Source of the DNA: Phenylobacterium sp.
GTDB lineage: Bacteria; Pseudomonadota; Alphaproteobacteria; Caulobacterales; Caulobacteraceae
NCBI RefSeq assembly: GCF_025934275.1
Contig: NZ_JAICYI010000023.1
Coordinates: 1-47,100 of the forward strand
Length of the DNA: 47,100 bases
Direction of reading: 5' to 3'
Of this stretch, positions 8,606 to 16,857 are shown one piece after another; positions within the stretch are counted from its first letter, which is position 1; every line of letters starts with the position of its first letter. The translations under genes and the position numbers were made by a program. The notes under the pieces were generated by a model that saw only the letters and a list, made by a program, of their open reading frames with translations, searched no databases and was not told where the DNA came from.

Positions 8606-9901
8606 TTGACCCTGCACGTGCAAGCCCAGCCCGACACCCACGACTTCTTCGCCGACGGCATCGAGCGGAGCGATGCGGAGCTCGCCGGCGTGCTCGACGC
8701 GGAGCTCAAGCGCCAGCAGGACCAGATCGAGCTGATCGCCTCGGAGAACATCGTCTCCAAGGCTGTGCTGCAGGCGCAGGGCTCGGTGCTCACCAACAAG
8801 TACGCCGAGGGCTATCCGGGCAAGCGCTACTACGGCGGCTGCGAGGTGGTCGACGAGGCCGAACGGCTGGCGCAGGCGCGGGCCAAGCGGCTGTTCGGCT
8901 GCGAGTTCGCCAATGTGCAGCCGCACTCCGGCAGCCAGGCGAACCAGGCGGTGTTCATGGCCACCATGGTCCCAGGCGACACCTTCATGGGCATGGACCT
9001 GGCGGCCGGCGGCCACCTCACCCACGGCAAGAACATCAACCAGTCGGGCAAGTGGTTCCGGCCGGTGCACTACGGGGTCCGCCCCCAGGACCATCTGATC
9101 GACTACGACCAGGCGGAGGAAGTGGCGCTGGCCGAGCGCCCGCTGGTCATCATCGCCGGCGGCAGCGCCTATTCGCGGCACATCGACTTCGCCCGCTTCC
9201 GGGAGATCGCCGACAAGGTGGGCGCGATCGTGATGGCCGACATCGCCCACTATGCGGGCCTGGTGGCGGCGGGCGTCTATCCGAACCCGTTCCCGCACGC
9301 CCAGATCGTGACGACGACCACGCACAAGACCCTGCGCGGACCGCGCGGCGGCATGATCCTGACCAATGACAAGAAGCTCGCCAGGAAGATCGACAGCGCG
9401 GTGTTCCCCGGGCTGCAGGGCGGCCCGCTGATGCACGTCATCGCCGCCAAGGCCGCGGCGTTCGCCGAGGCGCTGAAGCCGGAGTTCAAGCTCTACGCCC
9501 AGGCGGTGATCGACAACGCCCGCGCGCTCGCCGATAGCCTGCAGTCGGCGGGCTTCAAGATCGTCTCGAACGGCACCGACAGCCACCTGTTGCTGGTCGA
9601 CCTGACTCCGAAAGGGGTCACCGGCGCAGAGGCCGAGGTGGCGCTGGAGCGGGCCGGCATCACCACCAACAAGAACGGCATCCCCTTCGACCCGCTGCCG
9701 CCGGTGCAGACCTCGGGCCTGAGGGTGGGCTCGCCCGCCGGCACGACCCGCGGCTTCGGACCCGCGGAATTCCGCCAGATCGGCAAGTGGATCGGCGAGG
9801 TGCTGGACGGCCTGAAGGCCGGCGGCGACAACGCCGGCGTCGAGGCGAAGGTCCGCGGCGAAGTCCTTCAACTCACGAAGCGCTTCCCCATCTACACCTA
9901 A
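8606..9901 (+). CDS. glyA: Serine hydroxymethyltransferase
   Basis: Interconverts serine and glycine with tetrahydrofolate and PLP, supplying one-carbon units and glycine. The product is about 431 residues, normal for the family. Motifs: [43 protein letters not shown], and the PLP lysine K241 in [15 protein letters not shown]. No ATG lies near the homology start. A TTG at 8606 preceded by GAGAGG fits best; GTG at 8618 is an alternative, and the frame stays open to 8444. It heads a run of same-strand genes through thiL. Glycine links it to hemA in supply, though the two are not co-transcribed. Confidence 0.94.
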   Translation: MTLHVQAQPDTHDFFADGIERSDAELAGVLDAELKRQQDQIELIASENIVSKAVLQAQGSVLTNKYAEGYPGKRYYGGCEVVDEAERLAQARAKRLFGCEFANVQPHSGSQANQAVFMATMVPGDTFMGMDLAAGGHLTHGKNINQSGKWFRPVHYGVRPQDHLIDYDQAEEVALAERPLVIIAGGSAYSRHIDFARFREIADKVGAIVMADIAHYAGLVAAGVYPNPFPHAQIVTTTTHKTLRGPRGGMILTNDKKLARKIDSAVFPGLQGGPLMHVIAAKAAAFAEALKPEFKLYAQAVIDNARALADSLQSAGFKIVSNGTDSHLLLVDLTPKGVTGAEAEVALERAGITTNKNGIPFDPLPPVQTSGLRVGSPAGTTRGFGPAEFRQIGKWIGEVLDGLKAGGDNAGVEAKVRGEVLQLTKRFPIYT

Positions 9902-9932
9902 TAGCGTTTAGTGCCGCGAGGGGGGCTAAATC

Positions 9933-10400
9933 ATGCGCTGCCCGTTCTGCGGCCACGCCGAAAGCCAGGTCAAGGACAGCCGTCCGTCCGAGGACGGGGC
10001 CGCCATTCGCCGCCGCCGGCTCTGTCCCGAGTGCGGCGGCCGCTTCACCACCTTCGAGCGCGTCCAGCTGCGCGAGCTGACCATCGTCAAGCGTTCGGGC
10101 CGGCGCACGCCGTTCGATCGCGACAAGCTGGCGCGCTCGGTCGCCATCGCCATCCGCAAGCGCCCTGTGGACCCCGAGCAGGTCGAGCGGATGATCTCGG
10201 CGATCGTCCGCCAGCTGGAAAGCATGGGCGAGACGGAGCTGCCGTCCTCGGCGGTGGGCGAGCTCGTCATGAAGCACCTCAAGCAGCTGGATGACGTGGC
10301 CTATGTTCGCTACGCCTCCGTCTACCGCGACTTCCGCGAGACGCAGGACTTCGCCAAGTTCCTGGGCGAAGAAGGCTTGGCGGCGGCCGACGAGCGCTGA
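9933..10400 (+). CDS. nrdR: Transcriptional repressor NrdR
   Basis: A zinc-ribbon and ATP-cone repressor of ribonucleotide reductase genes that binds NrdR boxes and senses ATP/dATP. 155 residues, standard length. The zinc ribbon uses C3, C6 (MRCPFC) and C31, C34 (CPEC). The ATP cone spans about 49-139 ([17 protein letters not shown] to [14 protein letters not shown]). It lies 31 bases after glyA, the usual alphaproteobacterial neighbour, with GAGGGGGG as ribosome site. No NrdR boxes were searched elsewhere. Confidence 0.95.
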   Translation: MRCPFCGHAESQVKDSRPSEDGAAIRRRRLCPECGGRFTTFERVQLRELTIVKRSGRRTPFDRDKLARSVAIAIRKRPVDPEQVERMISAIVRQLESMGETELPSSAVGELVMKHLKQLDDVAYVRYASVYRDFRETQDFAKFLGEEGLAAADER

Positions 10401-10456
10401 CTCCTCCGCACCCTCGCCGCTGGCGCGGCCCTTCCCCCCCGATTAAGGGAAGGAAG

Positions 10457-11098
10457 ATGATCACCCTCAAGCTCGCCACCTCGCTCGACGGGCGCATCGC
10501 GACCGGCTCGGGGGAGAGCCGCTGGATCACCGGCGCGTCGGCGCGGGAGCAGGTCCACCGCCTGCGCGCGGCGCACGATGCGGTGGTGGTGGGCGTCGAG
10601 ACGGCGCTGGCGGACGATCCGGAGCTCACCGTTCGGCTGGCCGGCTACAACGGCCGTCAGCCGGCGCGCGTGGTCCTGGACAGCCGTCAGAGGCTCCGCC
10701 CCGAGTGCAAGCTGGTCGCCGCCGCCCGCGAGGTCCCCACCTACGTGGTCACGACCACGTCGCCCGAGGCGCATCTCACGGCGGCCGGCGTGCGCGTCCT
10801 GCAGGTCCGTGCGGTGGGCGAGGACCGCCCCGAGCTGAAGACGGTGGTGGCCGCGCTTGCCGCCGAGGGCCTGGCGCGCCTGTTCGTCGAGGGCGGGGGC
10901 CAGGTGGCGGCGAGCTTCCTGCGCGGCAGCCTGGTGGACGCGCTCGAGTGGTTCCGTGCGCCGGTGGTGATCGGCGGCGAGGGGCGCCCGGGCGTCGGCG
11001 CGCTCGCCATTGCGGCGCTGGCGAGCGCGCCCCATTTCCGGCGGGTGGAGGTTCGCGAGCTCGGTCCCGACCTCTGGGAGCGTTACGAGAAGGCCTGA
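10457..11098 (+). CDS. ribD: Stand-alone RibD reductase domain (5-amino-6-(5-phosphoribosylamino)uracil reductase)
   Basis: Riboflavin pathway reductase that converts the deaminated pyrimidine to the ribitylamino form using NADPH. The 213 residues correspond only to the C-terminal half of normal bifunctional Rib[27 protein letters not shown], then [24 protein letters not shown], and [15 protein letters not shown]. The N-terminal zinc deaminase domain (HAE and PCxxxGxxxxC motifs) is missing, and only 56 non-coding bases separate it from nrdR. An AAGGAAG ribosome site directly before the ATG (GGGAAGGAAG) supports this as a true start and not a truncation artefact. Its TGA overlaps the ribE ATG. 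Deamination must come from another locus. Confidence 0.85.
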   Translation: MITLKLATSLDGRIATGSGESRWITGASAREQVHRLRAAHDAVVVGVETALADDPELTVRLAGYNGRQPARVVLDSRQRLRPECKLVAAAREVPTYVVTTTSPEAHLTAAGVRVLQVRAVGEDRPELKTVVAALAAEGLARLFVEGGGQVAASFLRGSLVDALEWFRAPVVIGGEGRPGVGALAIAALASAPHFRRVEVRELGPDLWERYEKA

Positions 11099-11688
11099 TG
11101 TTCACCGGCATCGTCACCGATGTGGGCCGCGTGCGGGCGGTGCGCGACACCAACCGCGACCGCCGCTTCGAGATCGAGACCAGCTTCCATCTGGCGGACG
11201 TGGCGATCGGCGCCTCGATCAATCACGCAGGCTGCTGCCTGACCGTGGTGGAGAAAGGCGAGAGCTGGTTCGCCGTGGAGGTGTCGGGCGAGACGCTGGC
11301 GGTTTCGACCCTCGGCGCCTGGACCGAGGGGCGCCGCGTCAACCTGGAGCGCGCCGCCAGGGTTGGCGACGAGCTCGGCGGCCATATCGTCTCCGGCCAT
11401 GTGGACGGGATCGGCGAGGTGCTGTCGGTCGAGAGCGAAGGCGGCTCGCACCGGGTGCGGATCCGCGCGCCAAGGCCGCTGCACCGCTTCATCGCGCCGA
11501 AGGGCTCGATCACCATCGAGGGCGTGTCGCTGACGGTCAACGACGTTGCCGACGACGTGTTCGGGGTGAACCTGATCCCGCACACCTGGGACGTCACGAC
11601 GCTGGGCGAACTGACTGCCGGCGCCCGGGTCAACCTGGAGATCGACATGCTGGCGCGCTATCTCGCCCGCTGGCGCGAAACAGCCTAA
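11098..11688 (+). CDS. ribE: Riboflavin synthase, alpha chain
   Basis: Dismutates two 6,7-dimethyl-8-ribityllumazine molecules into riboflavin. 196 residues with the expected internal duplication of two lumazine-binding barrels: [15 protein letters not shown] opens the first, [17 protein letters not shown] the second. The conserved [11 protein letters not shown] and [11 protein letters not shown] segments are each present once per half. It overlaps the reductase stop by ATGA and precedes ribH by 38 bases. In many relatives a ribBA gene lies at this gap; here the gap has none. Confidence 0.95.
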   Translation: MFTGIVTDVGRVRAVRDTNRDRRFEIETSFHLADVAIGASINHAGCCLTVVEKGESWFAVEVSGETLAVSTLGAWTEGRRVNLERAARVGDELGGHIVSGHVDGIGEVLSVESEGGSHRVRIRAPRPLHRFIAPKGSITIEGVSLTVNDVADDVFGVNLIPHTWDVTTLGELTAGARVNLEIDMLARYLARWRETA

Positions 11689-11726
11689 AGCGGATCGCCG
11701 CCTGGCCGCGCGAGGACGAAGCCGCG

Positions 11727-12197
11727 ATGAGCGACGACAAGATCCGCATCCTGATCGTGGAGGCCCGCTTCTACGACCACCTCGCCGACCTGCTGCTGAC
11801 CGGCGCCAAGTCGGTGCTGGACGCCTTCGGCGCGGAATATGACGTGGTCACCGTCCCCGGCGCGCTGGAAATCCCCGCCGCCATCGCCTTCGCCGAAGAG
11901 GGCGGCCACCGGCCGGCGGGCGGTGCGCGCTACGACGGCTATGTGGCGCTCGGCACGGTGATCCGCGGCGAGACATACCATTTCGAGCTCGTCTCGAACG
12001 AGAGCGCGCGCGGGGTCATGGATCTCGCGGTCGGCCGCCGGCTGGCGATCGGCAACGGCATCCTGACCGTCGAGGACGAGGCCCAGGCGCTCGCCCGGGC
12101 GCAACCTTCGGAGGGCGACAAGGGCGGCGGGGCGGCCCGCGCCGCCCTGGCGATGGTCGCGCTGAAACAGCAGCTGCTCGGGGGCGGCCGGCGATGA
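11727..12197 (+). CDS. ribH: 6,7-dimethyl-8-ribityllumazine synthase
   Basis: Joins 5-amino-6-ribitylaminouracil with 3,4-dihydroxy-2-butanone 4-phosphate to make lumazine, the substrate of RibE. 156 residues. Motifs: [52 protein letters not shown] (with the catalytic His region), and [15 protein letters not shown]. The frame is open upstream; ATG 11727 gives the family N-terminus [15 protein letters not shown]. Its 3' end overlaps nusB by four bases (ATGA), the common ribH-nusB coupling. Confidence 0.95.
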   Translation: MSDDKIRILIVEARFYDHLADLLLTGAKSVLDAFGAEYDVVTVPGALEIPAAIAFAEEGGHRPAGGARYDGYVALGTVIRGETYHFELVSNESARGVMDLAVGRRLAIGNGILTVEDEAQALARAQPSEGDKGGGAARAALAMVALKQQLLGGGRR

Positions 12198-12658
12198 GCG
12201 CGCCGGGCAAGCAGGCGCGCTCGGTGGCCCGGCTCGCCGCGGTCCAGGCGCTTTATCAGATGGAGGTCTCCGGCGCCGGCGCGGAGACGGTGATCCGCGA
12301 GTTCAACGAGCATCGCTTCGACCGCGACCTGCCGGACGCCGCCGAAGGCGCGACGCTCGCCTCGGCCGACGAGGCGTTCTTCGCCGACGTCGTTCGTGGC
12401 GTGGTCGCCCACCAGGGCGAGATCGACGCCGCCATCGCCCGGCGCCTTGCGGCCGGCTGGCGCCTGGATCGCATCGACGCCACGGTTCGCGCCATGCTGC
12501 GCGGGGGCGCCTATGAGCTCGCGCACCGTCCGGATGTGCCGACCGAGGTGGCCATCGACGAATATGTCGAGCTCGCCAAGTCATTCTTCGAGGGGCCCGA
12601 GCCCGGCTTCGTCAACGGCGCGCTGGATGCGGTGGCCCAGGATGTCCGCCACGGATGA
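12194..12658 (+). CDS. nusB: Transcription antitermination protein NusB
   Basis: RNA-binding partner of NusE/S10 in antitermination of rRNA operons. 154 residues, all-helical. Motifs: [19 protein letters not shown] at the N-terminus and the C-terminal [38 protein letters not shown], close to the family signature for the last two helices. It overlaps ribH by four bases and thiL by 17 bases, so all three are likely translated from one message. Confidence 0.95.
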   Translation: MSAPGKQARSVARLAAVQALYQMEVSGAGAETVIREFNEHRFDRDLPDAAEGATLASADEAFFADVVRGVVAHQGEIDAAIARRLAAGWRLDRIDATVRAMLRGGAYELAHRPDVPTEVAIDEYVELAKSFFEGPEPGFVNGALDAVAQDVRHG

Positions 12659-13586
12659 ATTCGGCGAGATCGCGCGGCTGTTCCGTCCGCTGAGCCGCGG
12701 CGCGGCCGGCGCCTTCGACCTGCTCGACGACGCCGCTGTCGTGGCGGGCCGGCCGGGTTTCGACCTGGTGGTCACCAAGGACGCGATCGTCGAGGGGGTG
12801 CACGCGCCGGCGGGAGAGGCGCCCGCGCTGCTGGCGCAGAAGCTGGTGCGGGTGAACCTTTCCGACCTCGCCGCCAAGGCCGCCGAGCCATTCGCCGCGT
12901 TTCTCGCCGTCGCCTGGTCGAGCCGCTTCGGGTCCGGCGAACGGGCGGCCTTCGCCGCGGGGCTGGGGGAGGATCTGCAGACTTTCGGGCTCGATCTGCT
13001 GGGCGGCGACACGGTGGTCACGCCCGGACCGTTCTGGGCCAGCCTGACGGCCATGGGCTGGGTTCCCGAGGGCCGGATGCTGCGCCGCGCCGGCGCGCGG
13101 GCGGGCGAGGCCGTCTGGGTCAGCGGGACCATCGGCGACGGCGCGCTGGGCCTCGCGGTCGCCAAGGGCGATCTCGACGATGCAAGCGGAGAGCTCATCG
13201 AACGCTACCGGCGTCCGAGGCCGCGGCTGGACCTGCGCGACGTGCTGTGGGCCCACGCCACCGCGGCGGCCGACGTTTCCGACGGCCTGGTCGCCGACGC
13301 GGCCCACATCGCGCAGGCGAGCGGCGTGGGGCTGGTGCTGGACCTCGACCTGGCGCCGCTCTCCGGGGCCGCCCGCGCATGGCTGCGCCGGCAGCCGGAC
13401 CGCGCCGCCGCGCGCCTGCGCCTGGCGACCGGCGGCGACGATTACGAGATCGTCTGCACCGCGCCGGCGGGAGCGGAGATGCCCGGCTTCACCCGGATCG
13501 GAAACGTCACGACAGCGTCAGGCGTCGAAGTTAGGGTGGGGGCGCGAACCGTCGATCCGGGCGCCGGAGGTTGGCGCCACCTCTAG
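12642..13586 (+). CDS. thiL: Thiamine-monophosphate kinase
   Basis: Phosphorylates thiamine monophosphate to thiamine diphosphate with ATP. 314 residues. Motifs: DDAAVV near the N-terminus, the Mg/ATP loop [71 protein letters not shown] and [12 protein letters not shown]. The frame is open much further upstream inside nusB; the ATG at 12642 gives the family start [14 protein letters not shown]. It is the last gene of the glyA-thiL run, and 66 bases separate it from the polyketide synthase gene. Confidence 0.94.
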   Translation: MSATDEFGEIARLFRPLSRGAAGAFDLLDDAAVVAGRPGFDLVVTKDAIVEGVHAPAGEAPALLAQKLVRVNLSDLAAKAAEPFAAFLAVAWSSRFGSGERAAFAAGLGEDLQTFGLDLLGGDTVVTPGPFWASLTAMGWVPEGRMLRRAGARAGEAVWVSGTIGDGALGLAVAKGDLDDASGELIERYRRPRPRLDLRDVLWAHATAAADVSDGLVADAAHIAQASGVGLVLDLDLAPLSGAARAWLRRQPDRAAARLRLATGGDDYEIVCTAPAGAEMPGFTRIGNVTTASGVEVRVGARTVDPGAGGWRHL

Positions 13587-13652
13587 GTTGAAGCGGAACA
13601 ACGGCGGTGGCCGGGGGTTCCGCTGCGGCCAAGCCTTCCAGCGGAGCCCTCC

Positions 13653-14702
13653 ATGCCGCCATCCGTCGGGCTGATTTCGCTCGCAACCGCCTCGCCGGCC
13701 CACGAGCTCATCCAGGACGAGGTGCGCGACATCGTCGTCGAAGAGTTCCGTGAGCGCTTTCCGCTGGTCGAGCGGCTGGCCACGGTGTTCGACAACGCCG
13801 GCGTGCGGCGTCGCCAGGCCGTGCGGCCGATCGAGTGGTACCTGCAGCCCCGCAGCCTGCCGGAGCGCAGCGCCACCTATCTCGAAGGCGCGCTCGAGCT
13901 GTTCAGCCAGGCCGCCGAGAAGGCGCTCGCGGGTGCGGGTCTGGGCGGGGCCGATGTCGACATCATCGTCACCGCCTCCACGACCGGCGTCGCCACCCCC
14001 TCGCTGGAGGCCCGCGCGATGAACCGCCTGGGCTTCCGGCCGGACGCCGCGCGGGTGCCGCTGTTCGGGGTGGGCTGCGCCGGTGGGGCGACCGGCCTGG
14101 CGCTCGCCGCCCGGCTGGCGGCCGCCCAGCCTGGCGCGACCGTGCTGTTCGTGACGGTCGAGCTTTGCACGCTCGCCTTCCGCAACGACGTGGTGAACGC
14201 CACCGACATCGTCGCCACCGCCCTGTTCGGCGACGGCGCGGCGGCCTGCGTGCTGCGGACCGGCGACAGCGGCTTCCTGCAGGTGGCGGGATTCGCCGAG
14301 CACACCTGGCCGGACAGTCTCGACATCATGGGCTGGCGGATGGACGATCTCGGCCTGGGCGTGGTCCTCAGCCAGAGCGTGCCGTCGTTCGTGCAGAAGA
14401 TGCTGCGGCCGGCGATGCAAGCCATGCTGCAGGCGCAGGGCCTGGCGATGGAAGATATCGATCGCTTCATCTGCCATCCCGGGGGGGCGAAGGTGATCGA
14501 GGCGCTCGAGGGGGCGCTGGACCTCGGCCAGGGCGCGCTCGACGTCGAACGCGAGATCCTAGCCGAGCACGGCAACATGTCGGCGCCGACCGTGCTCTTC
14601 ATCCTCGACCGCATGCGCCAGAAGGGCTTGCCTCGCCGCTCGGCGTTGTCGGCCCTGGGGCCGGGGTTCACGGCCAGCACGGTGACGCTGCTTGCGGCAT
14701 GA
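13653..14702 (+). CDS. Type III polyketide synthase (chalcone synthase-like)
   Basis: A homodimeric ketosynthase that extends an acyl-CoA starter with malonyl-CoA. In bacteria such enzymes usually make alkylpyrones or alkylresorcinols. The 349-residue product shows the catalytic triad: C142 in FGVGCAGGATG, H275 in ICHPGGAKV and N308 in EHGNMSAPTV, plus GPGFTAS near the end (C-terminal GxGPG-like loop). The next gene, an ICMT-type methyltransferase, overlaps it by four bases. That pairing matches Bacillus BpsA/BpsB and Streptomyces SrsA/SrsB, which make and O-methylate phenolic lipids. The exact starter and ring type cannot be read from sequence. Confidence 0.9.
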   Translation: MPPSVGLISLATASPAHELIQDEVRDIVVEEFRERFPLVERLATVFDNAGVRRRQAVRPIEWYLQPRSLPERSATYLEGALELFSQAAEKALAGAGLGGADVDIIVTASTTGVATPSLEARAMNRLGFRPDAARVPLFGVGCAGGATGLALAARLAAAQPGATVLFVTVELCTLAFRNDVVNATDIVATALFGDGAAACVLRTGDSGFLQVAGFAEHTWPDSLDIMGWRMDDLGLGVVLSQSVPSFVQKMLRPAMQAMLQAQGLAMEDIDRFICHPGGAKVIEALEGALDLGQGALDVEREILAEHGNMSAPTVLFILDRMRQKGLPRRSALSALGPGFTASTVTLLAA

Positions 14703-15268
14703 CGCTCTCCGTCGCGATCCTCGCGCTGGTGAGCCTGCAACGCCTCGGCGAGCTGGCGATCGCCCGGCGCAACACGGCCCGGTTGCTGGCGCGCGGCGGC
14801 GTCGAAGTGGGCGCCCGGCACTATCCGCTGATCGTCGCGCTGCACGCCGCCTGGCTGGCCGGACTGTGGCTGTTGGCGTGGGACCGTGCGGCCGACCTCG
14901 GCTGGCTCGCGGCGTACCTGGTCCTGCAGGCCCTGCGCGCCTGGACGCTGCTCAGCCTGGGCGCGCGGTGGACAACCCGGATCATCAGCCTGCCCGGCGA
15001 GCCCCTGGTGCGGCGCGGACCGTATCGCCTGTTCCCGCATCCCAACTACGCCGTGGTGGTGGGCGAGATCGCCGTGCTGCCGCTGGTCTTCCACCTGCCG
15101 ATCTATGCCGCTGTGTTCTCGGCGCTCAACGCCGGCGTGCTGGTCATACGGATCCGCGCCGAGGGCCGCGCCCTGGCCGCATCCCGGACCCCCGCGGCCG
15201 AACTCAGACCAGGTCGAAGCGCACCCGCGAACGGCCATAGTCCAGCGCCACCGCCTGGAACTGGGTGA
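14699..15268 (+). CDS. ICMT-family membrane methyltransferase
   Basis: Isoprenylcysteine carboxyl methyltransferase-type membrane protein, 189 residues. There are about four hydrophobic segments (roughly 3-13, 41-58, 66-85 and 120-148). The core is SLGARWTTRIISLPGEPLVRRGPYRLFPHPNYAVVVGEIAVLPL, where RRGPYR.FPHPNY is the family signature for SAM binding. The ATG overlaps the polyketide synthase stop (ATGA), so the two are coupled; the likely substrate is the polyketide product, as for BpsB/SrsB. The last ~22 residues are Pro/Gly rich and overlap the 3' end of the convergent protease gene by 65 bases. Confidence 0.82.
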   Translation: MTLSVAILALVSLQRLGELAIARRNTARLLARGGVEVGARHYPLIVALHAAWLAGLWLLAWDRAADLGWLAAYLVLQALRAWTLLSLGARWTTRIISLPGEPLVRRGPYRLFPHPNYAVVVGEIAVLPLVFHLPIYAAVFSALNAGVLVIRIRAEGRALAASRTPAAELRPGRSAPANGHSPAPPPGTG

Positions 15269-16145
15269 GCAGGTCCATCCCCAGCACCACGGCCGGCGTC
15301 GTCTTCAGGCCCCAAAGCTCGAAGATGTGCGTCTCGGCATGGACCGTCGGAACGTTGCCGAGCTGCAGGCCTCCGAGCTTGAGGAACGGCAGGTAGAACA
15401 TTTCGCCGCTGAACGGCTCGCCGGCCAACGTCTCGAGCTTGACCTGATAGTGCGGCTGGTGGTCGGGCCGGCCGCTTTCCATCGCAGTCACGAGATCGCG
15501 CAGCGGCGTGTTGCAGATCGTCGCCTGCGAGCCGGAGTCGATCATCGCGCTGATCCGATGACCGCCGAGGTCGGCGTCGACGATGGTGAGCTGGCCAAGC
15601 CGGCGTCGGGCCGGCACGATCACCCGGTTCAGCAGGGGGACCTCGTCCCGGGAGCGCGTGATCTCCAGGCGGTTGGCCTTGAAGTCCAGCGCCAGCCTCT
15701 GGCCGCCCAGCCAGTCGACGCCGAGCACGCCGTCGATGCCTTTTCCCAGCCCGGGGAAGATCGGGGTCCGCACCCGCCGCCGCGTCCGCGCGCCGACGTC
15801 CAGCCGCTCGATCAGGACGCTTGGCCGCACGCGCACGCCGACCGGCGTATGCACCGGGGTCGGCTGATCCGGCGGCAGCGCAAGGGTCTCGGCCACCGCG
15901 TGCGAGATGCAGCTCACGTTGGCGCCGGTGTCGATCAGGAATTGGAACGGGCCCTGCTTGTTGATCCTGACCGGCGCGAGCAGGTGCTTGAACGGATCGG
16001 GCTCGGTCTGCAGCTGGGTGGGCTGGTCATCCGGCGTCGCCGGCGCGGCCGGTGGCTGGCCCGTCTGGCCCCAGGCGAGGCCAGGCGCGAGCATCCCCGC
16101 AGCGCTGAGCAGCCCAAGGCCAGCCTGGCGTCGATCGAGAAGCAT
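15204..16145 (-). CDS. Exported two-lobed retropepsin-like aspartic protease
   Basis: A 313-residue protein starting MLLDRRQAGLGLLSAAGML, a twin-arginine-like leader that predicts export. Two retropepsin-type repeats follow. The first has the active-site-like IDTGANVSC (D72) and later GVLGVDWLGG. The second has MIDSGSQATI (D203) and AVVLGMDLLTQF. Each half thus carries the D-[TS]-G loop and the hydrophobic-hydrophobic-G pair of aspartic proteases, so one chain could form a full catalytic site, unlike dimeric single-lobe retropepsins. An upstream in-frame ATG at 16193 would add 16 residues ahead of the leader and is less likely. Substrate unknown. Confidence 0.75.
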   Translation of the reverse strand: MLLDRRQAGLGLLSAAGMLAPGLAWGQTGQPPAAPATPDDQPTQLQTEPDPFKHLLAPVRINKQGPFQFLIDTGANVSCISHAVAETLALPPDQPTPVHTPVGVRVRPSVLIERLDVGARTRRRVRTPIFPGLGKGIDGVLGVDWLGGQRLALDFKANRLEITRSRDEVPLLNRVIVPARRRLGQLTIVDADLGGHRISAMIDSGSQATICNTPLRDLVTAMESGRPDHQPHYQVKLETLAGEPFSGEMFYLPFLKLGGLQLGNVPTVHAETHIFELWGLKTTPAVVLGMDLLTQFQAVALDYGRSRVRFDLV

Positions 16146-16255
16146 CCCCGCTGCTCTCACGTCTGCGTTGGCGCAAGCATAGCACCGTTCCAAGCGCGTC
16201 GCCCCCGCGGACGCACTTCAACCTTGCGGAAACCCGCGGGCGCGAAACTGGCCGC

Positions 16256-16666
16256 ATGCTCCGACGAATCGCGATCGCCGCCGCCCTGTCCCTGACCCTC
16301 GCCGCGCCCGCCGCCGCCGCGCCCGCCGAGGTCGGCCAATACGTCGACATCCTGCCCGTGGGTCTGCCGGTCGTCTCGCATGGGCAGCTGGTGAACTACG
16401 TGTTCGTCTATCTGCGCCTGAACCTCGCGCCCAACGCCGACGCCCTGCGGCTCAGGGAGAAGGAGCCCTACTTCCGCGACGCCCTGGTGCGCAGCGCCCA
16501 CCGCAGCCCGTTCTCCGTGCCGGGCGACGTGAACCGCATCGACGATTCGCGGCTCTGCGCGGCGATGATGCGAGAGGCCGCGGCCATCGTGGGACCGGGC
16601 GTGGTGCGGTCGGTGGTGGTCACGTCGCAGGCTCCGCAGCACCGGCTGGCGAACCCCCGATCCTGA
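16256..16666 (+). CDS. Small secreted protein of unknown function
   Basis: 136 residues with a clear signal peptide (RRIAIAAALSLTLAAPAAAAPAE, cleavage near 22-24). The mature part reads VGQYVDILPVGLPVVSHGQLVNYVFVYLRLNLAP and later LREKEPYFRDALVRSAHRSPF. The pattern of a strand with 'VYLRLNL' followed by a helix with 'pylRDALvrs' is reminiscent of FliL-type domains, but the similarity is too weak to assign. It is divergent from the protease gene (110 bases between starts) and 191 bases ahead of hppA. Confidence 0.65.
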   Translation: MLRRIAIAAALSLTLAAPAAAAPAEVGQYVDILPVGLPVVSHGQLVNYVFVYLRLNLAPNADALRLREKEPYFRDALVRSAHRSPFSVPGDVNRIDDSRLCAAMMREAAAIVGPGVVRSVVVTSQAPQHRLANPRS

Positions 16667-16669
16667 AAA

Positions 16670-16686
16670 TCGTCAGAACCTGACGA
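16670..16686. repeat. 17-base inverted repeat ahead of hppA
   Basis: Perfect seven-base arms, TCGTCAG and CTGACGA, around AAC. It begins just after the stop of the small secreted protein. On the minus strand the hairpin is followed by TTTT, so it could terminate antisense reads. On the plus strand no T-run follows. An operator role is equally possible. Confidence 0.4.
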
Positions 16687-16703
16687 AGCTTATCCCCCGC
16701 CGG

Positions 16704-16733
16704 TTGCGCCCGCGGATCAACTTTGGCACTAAT
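16704..16733 (+). promoter_or_regulatory. Possible housekeeping promoter for hppA
   Basis: TTGCGC (16704-16709) and ACTAAT (16728-16733) are 18 bases apart, within GCACTAATC, which resembles the Caulobacter-type -10 consensus GCTANAWC. About 125 bases remain to the hppA ATG. By-eye call only. Confidence 0.3.
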
Positions 16734-16857
16734 CGCGCCGCTTTTCGGGGCGCGGTCCTTCGCGCCCCTGAATTCGGGAAACTTGGGCTGGGACAGGACC
16801 GGGGGACGCGTTTCGCGCCCGCGGTTCGCCTTCCGCGCGGAGAGGGAAGCGCACGAT

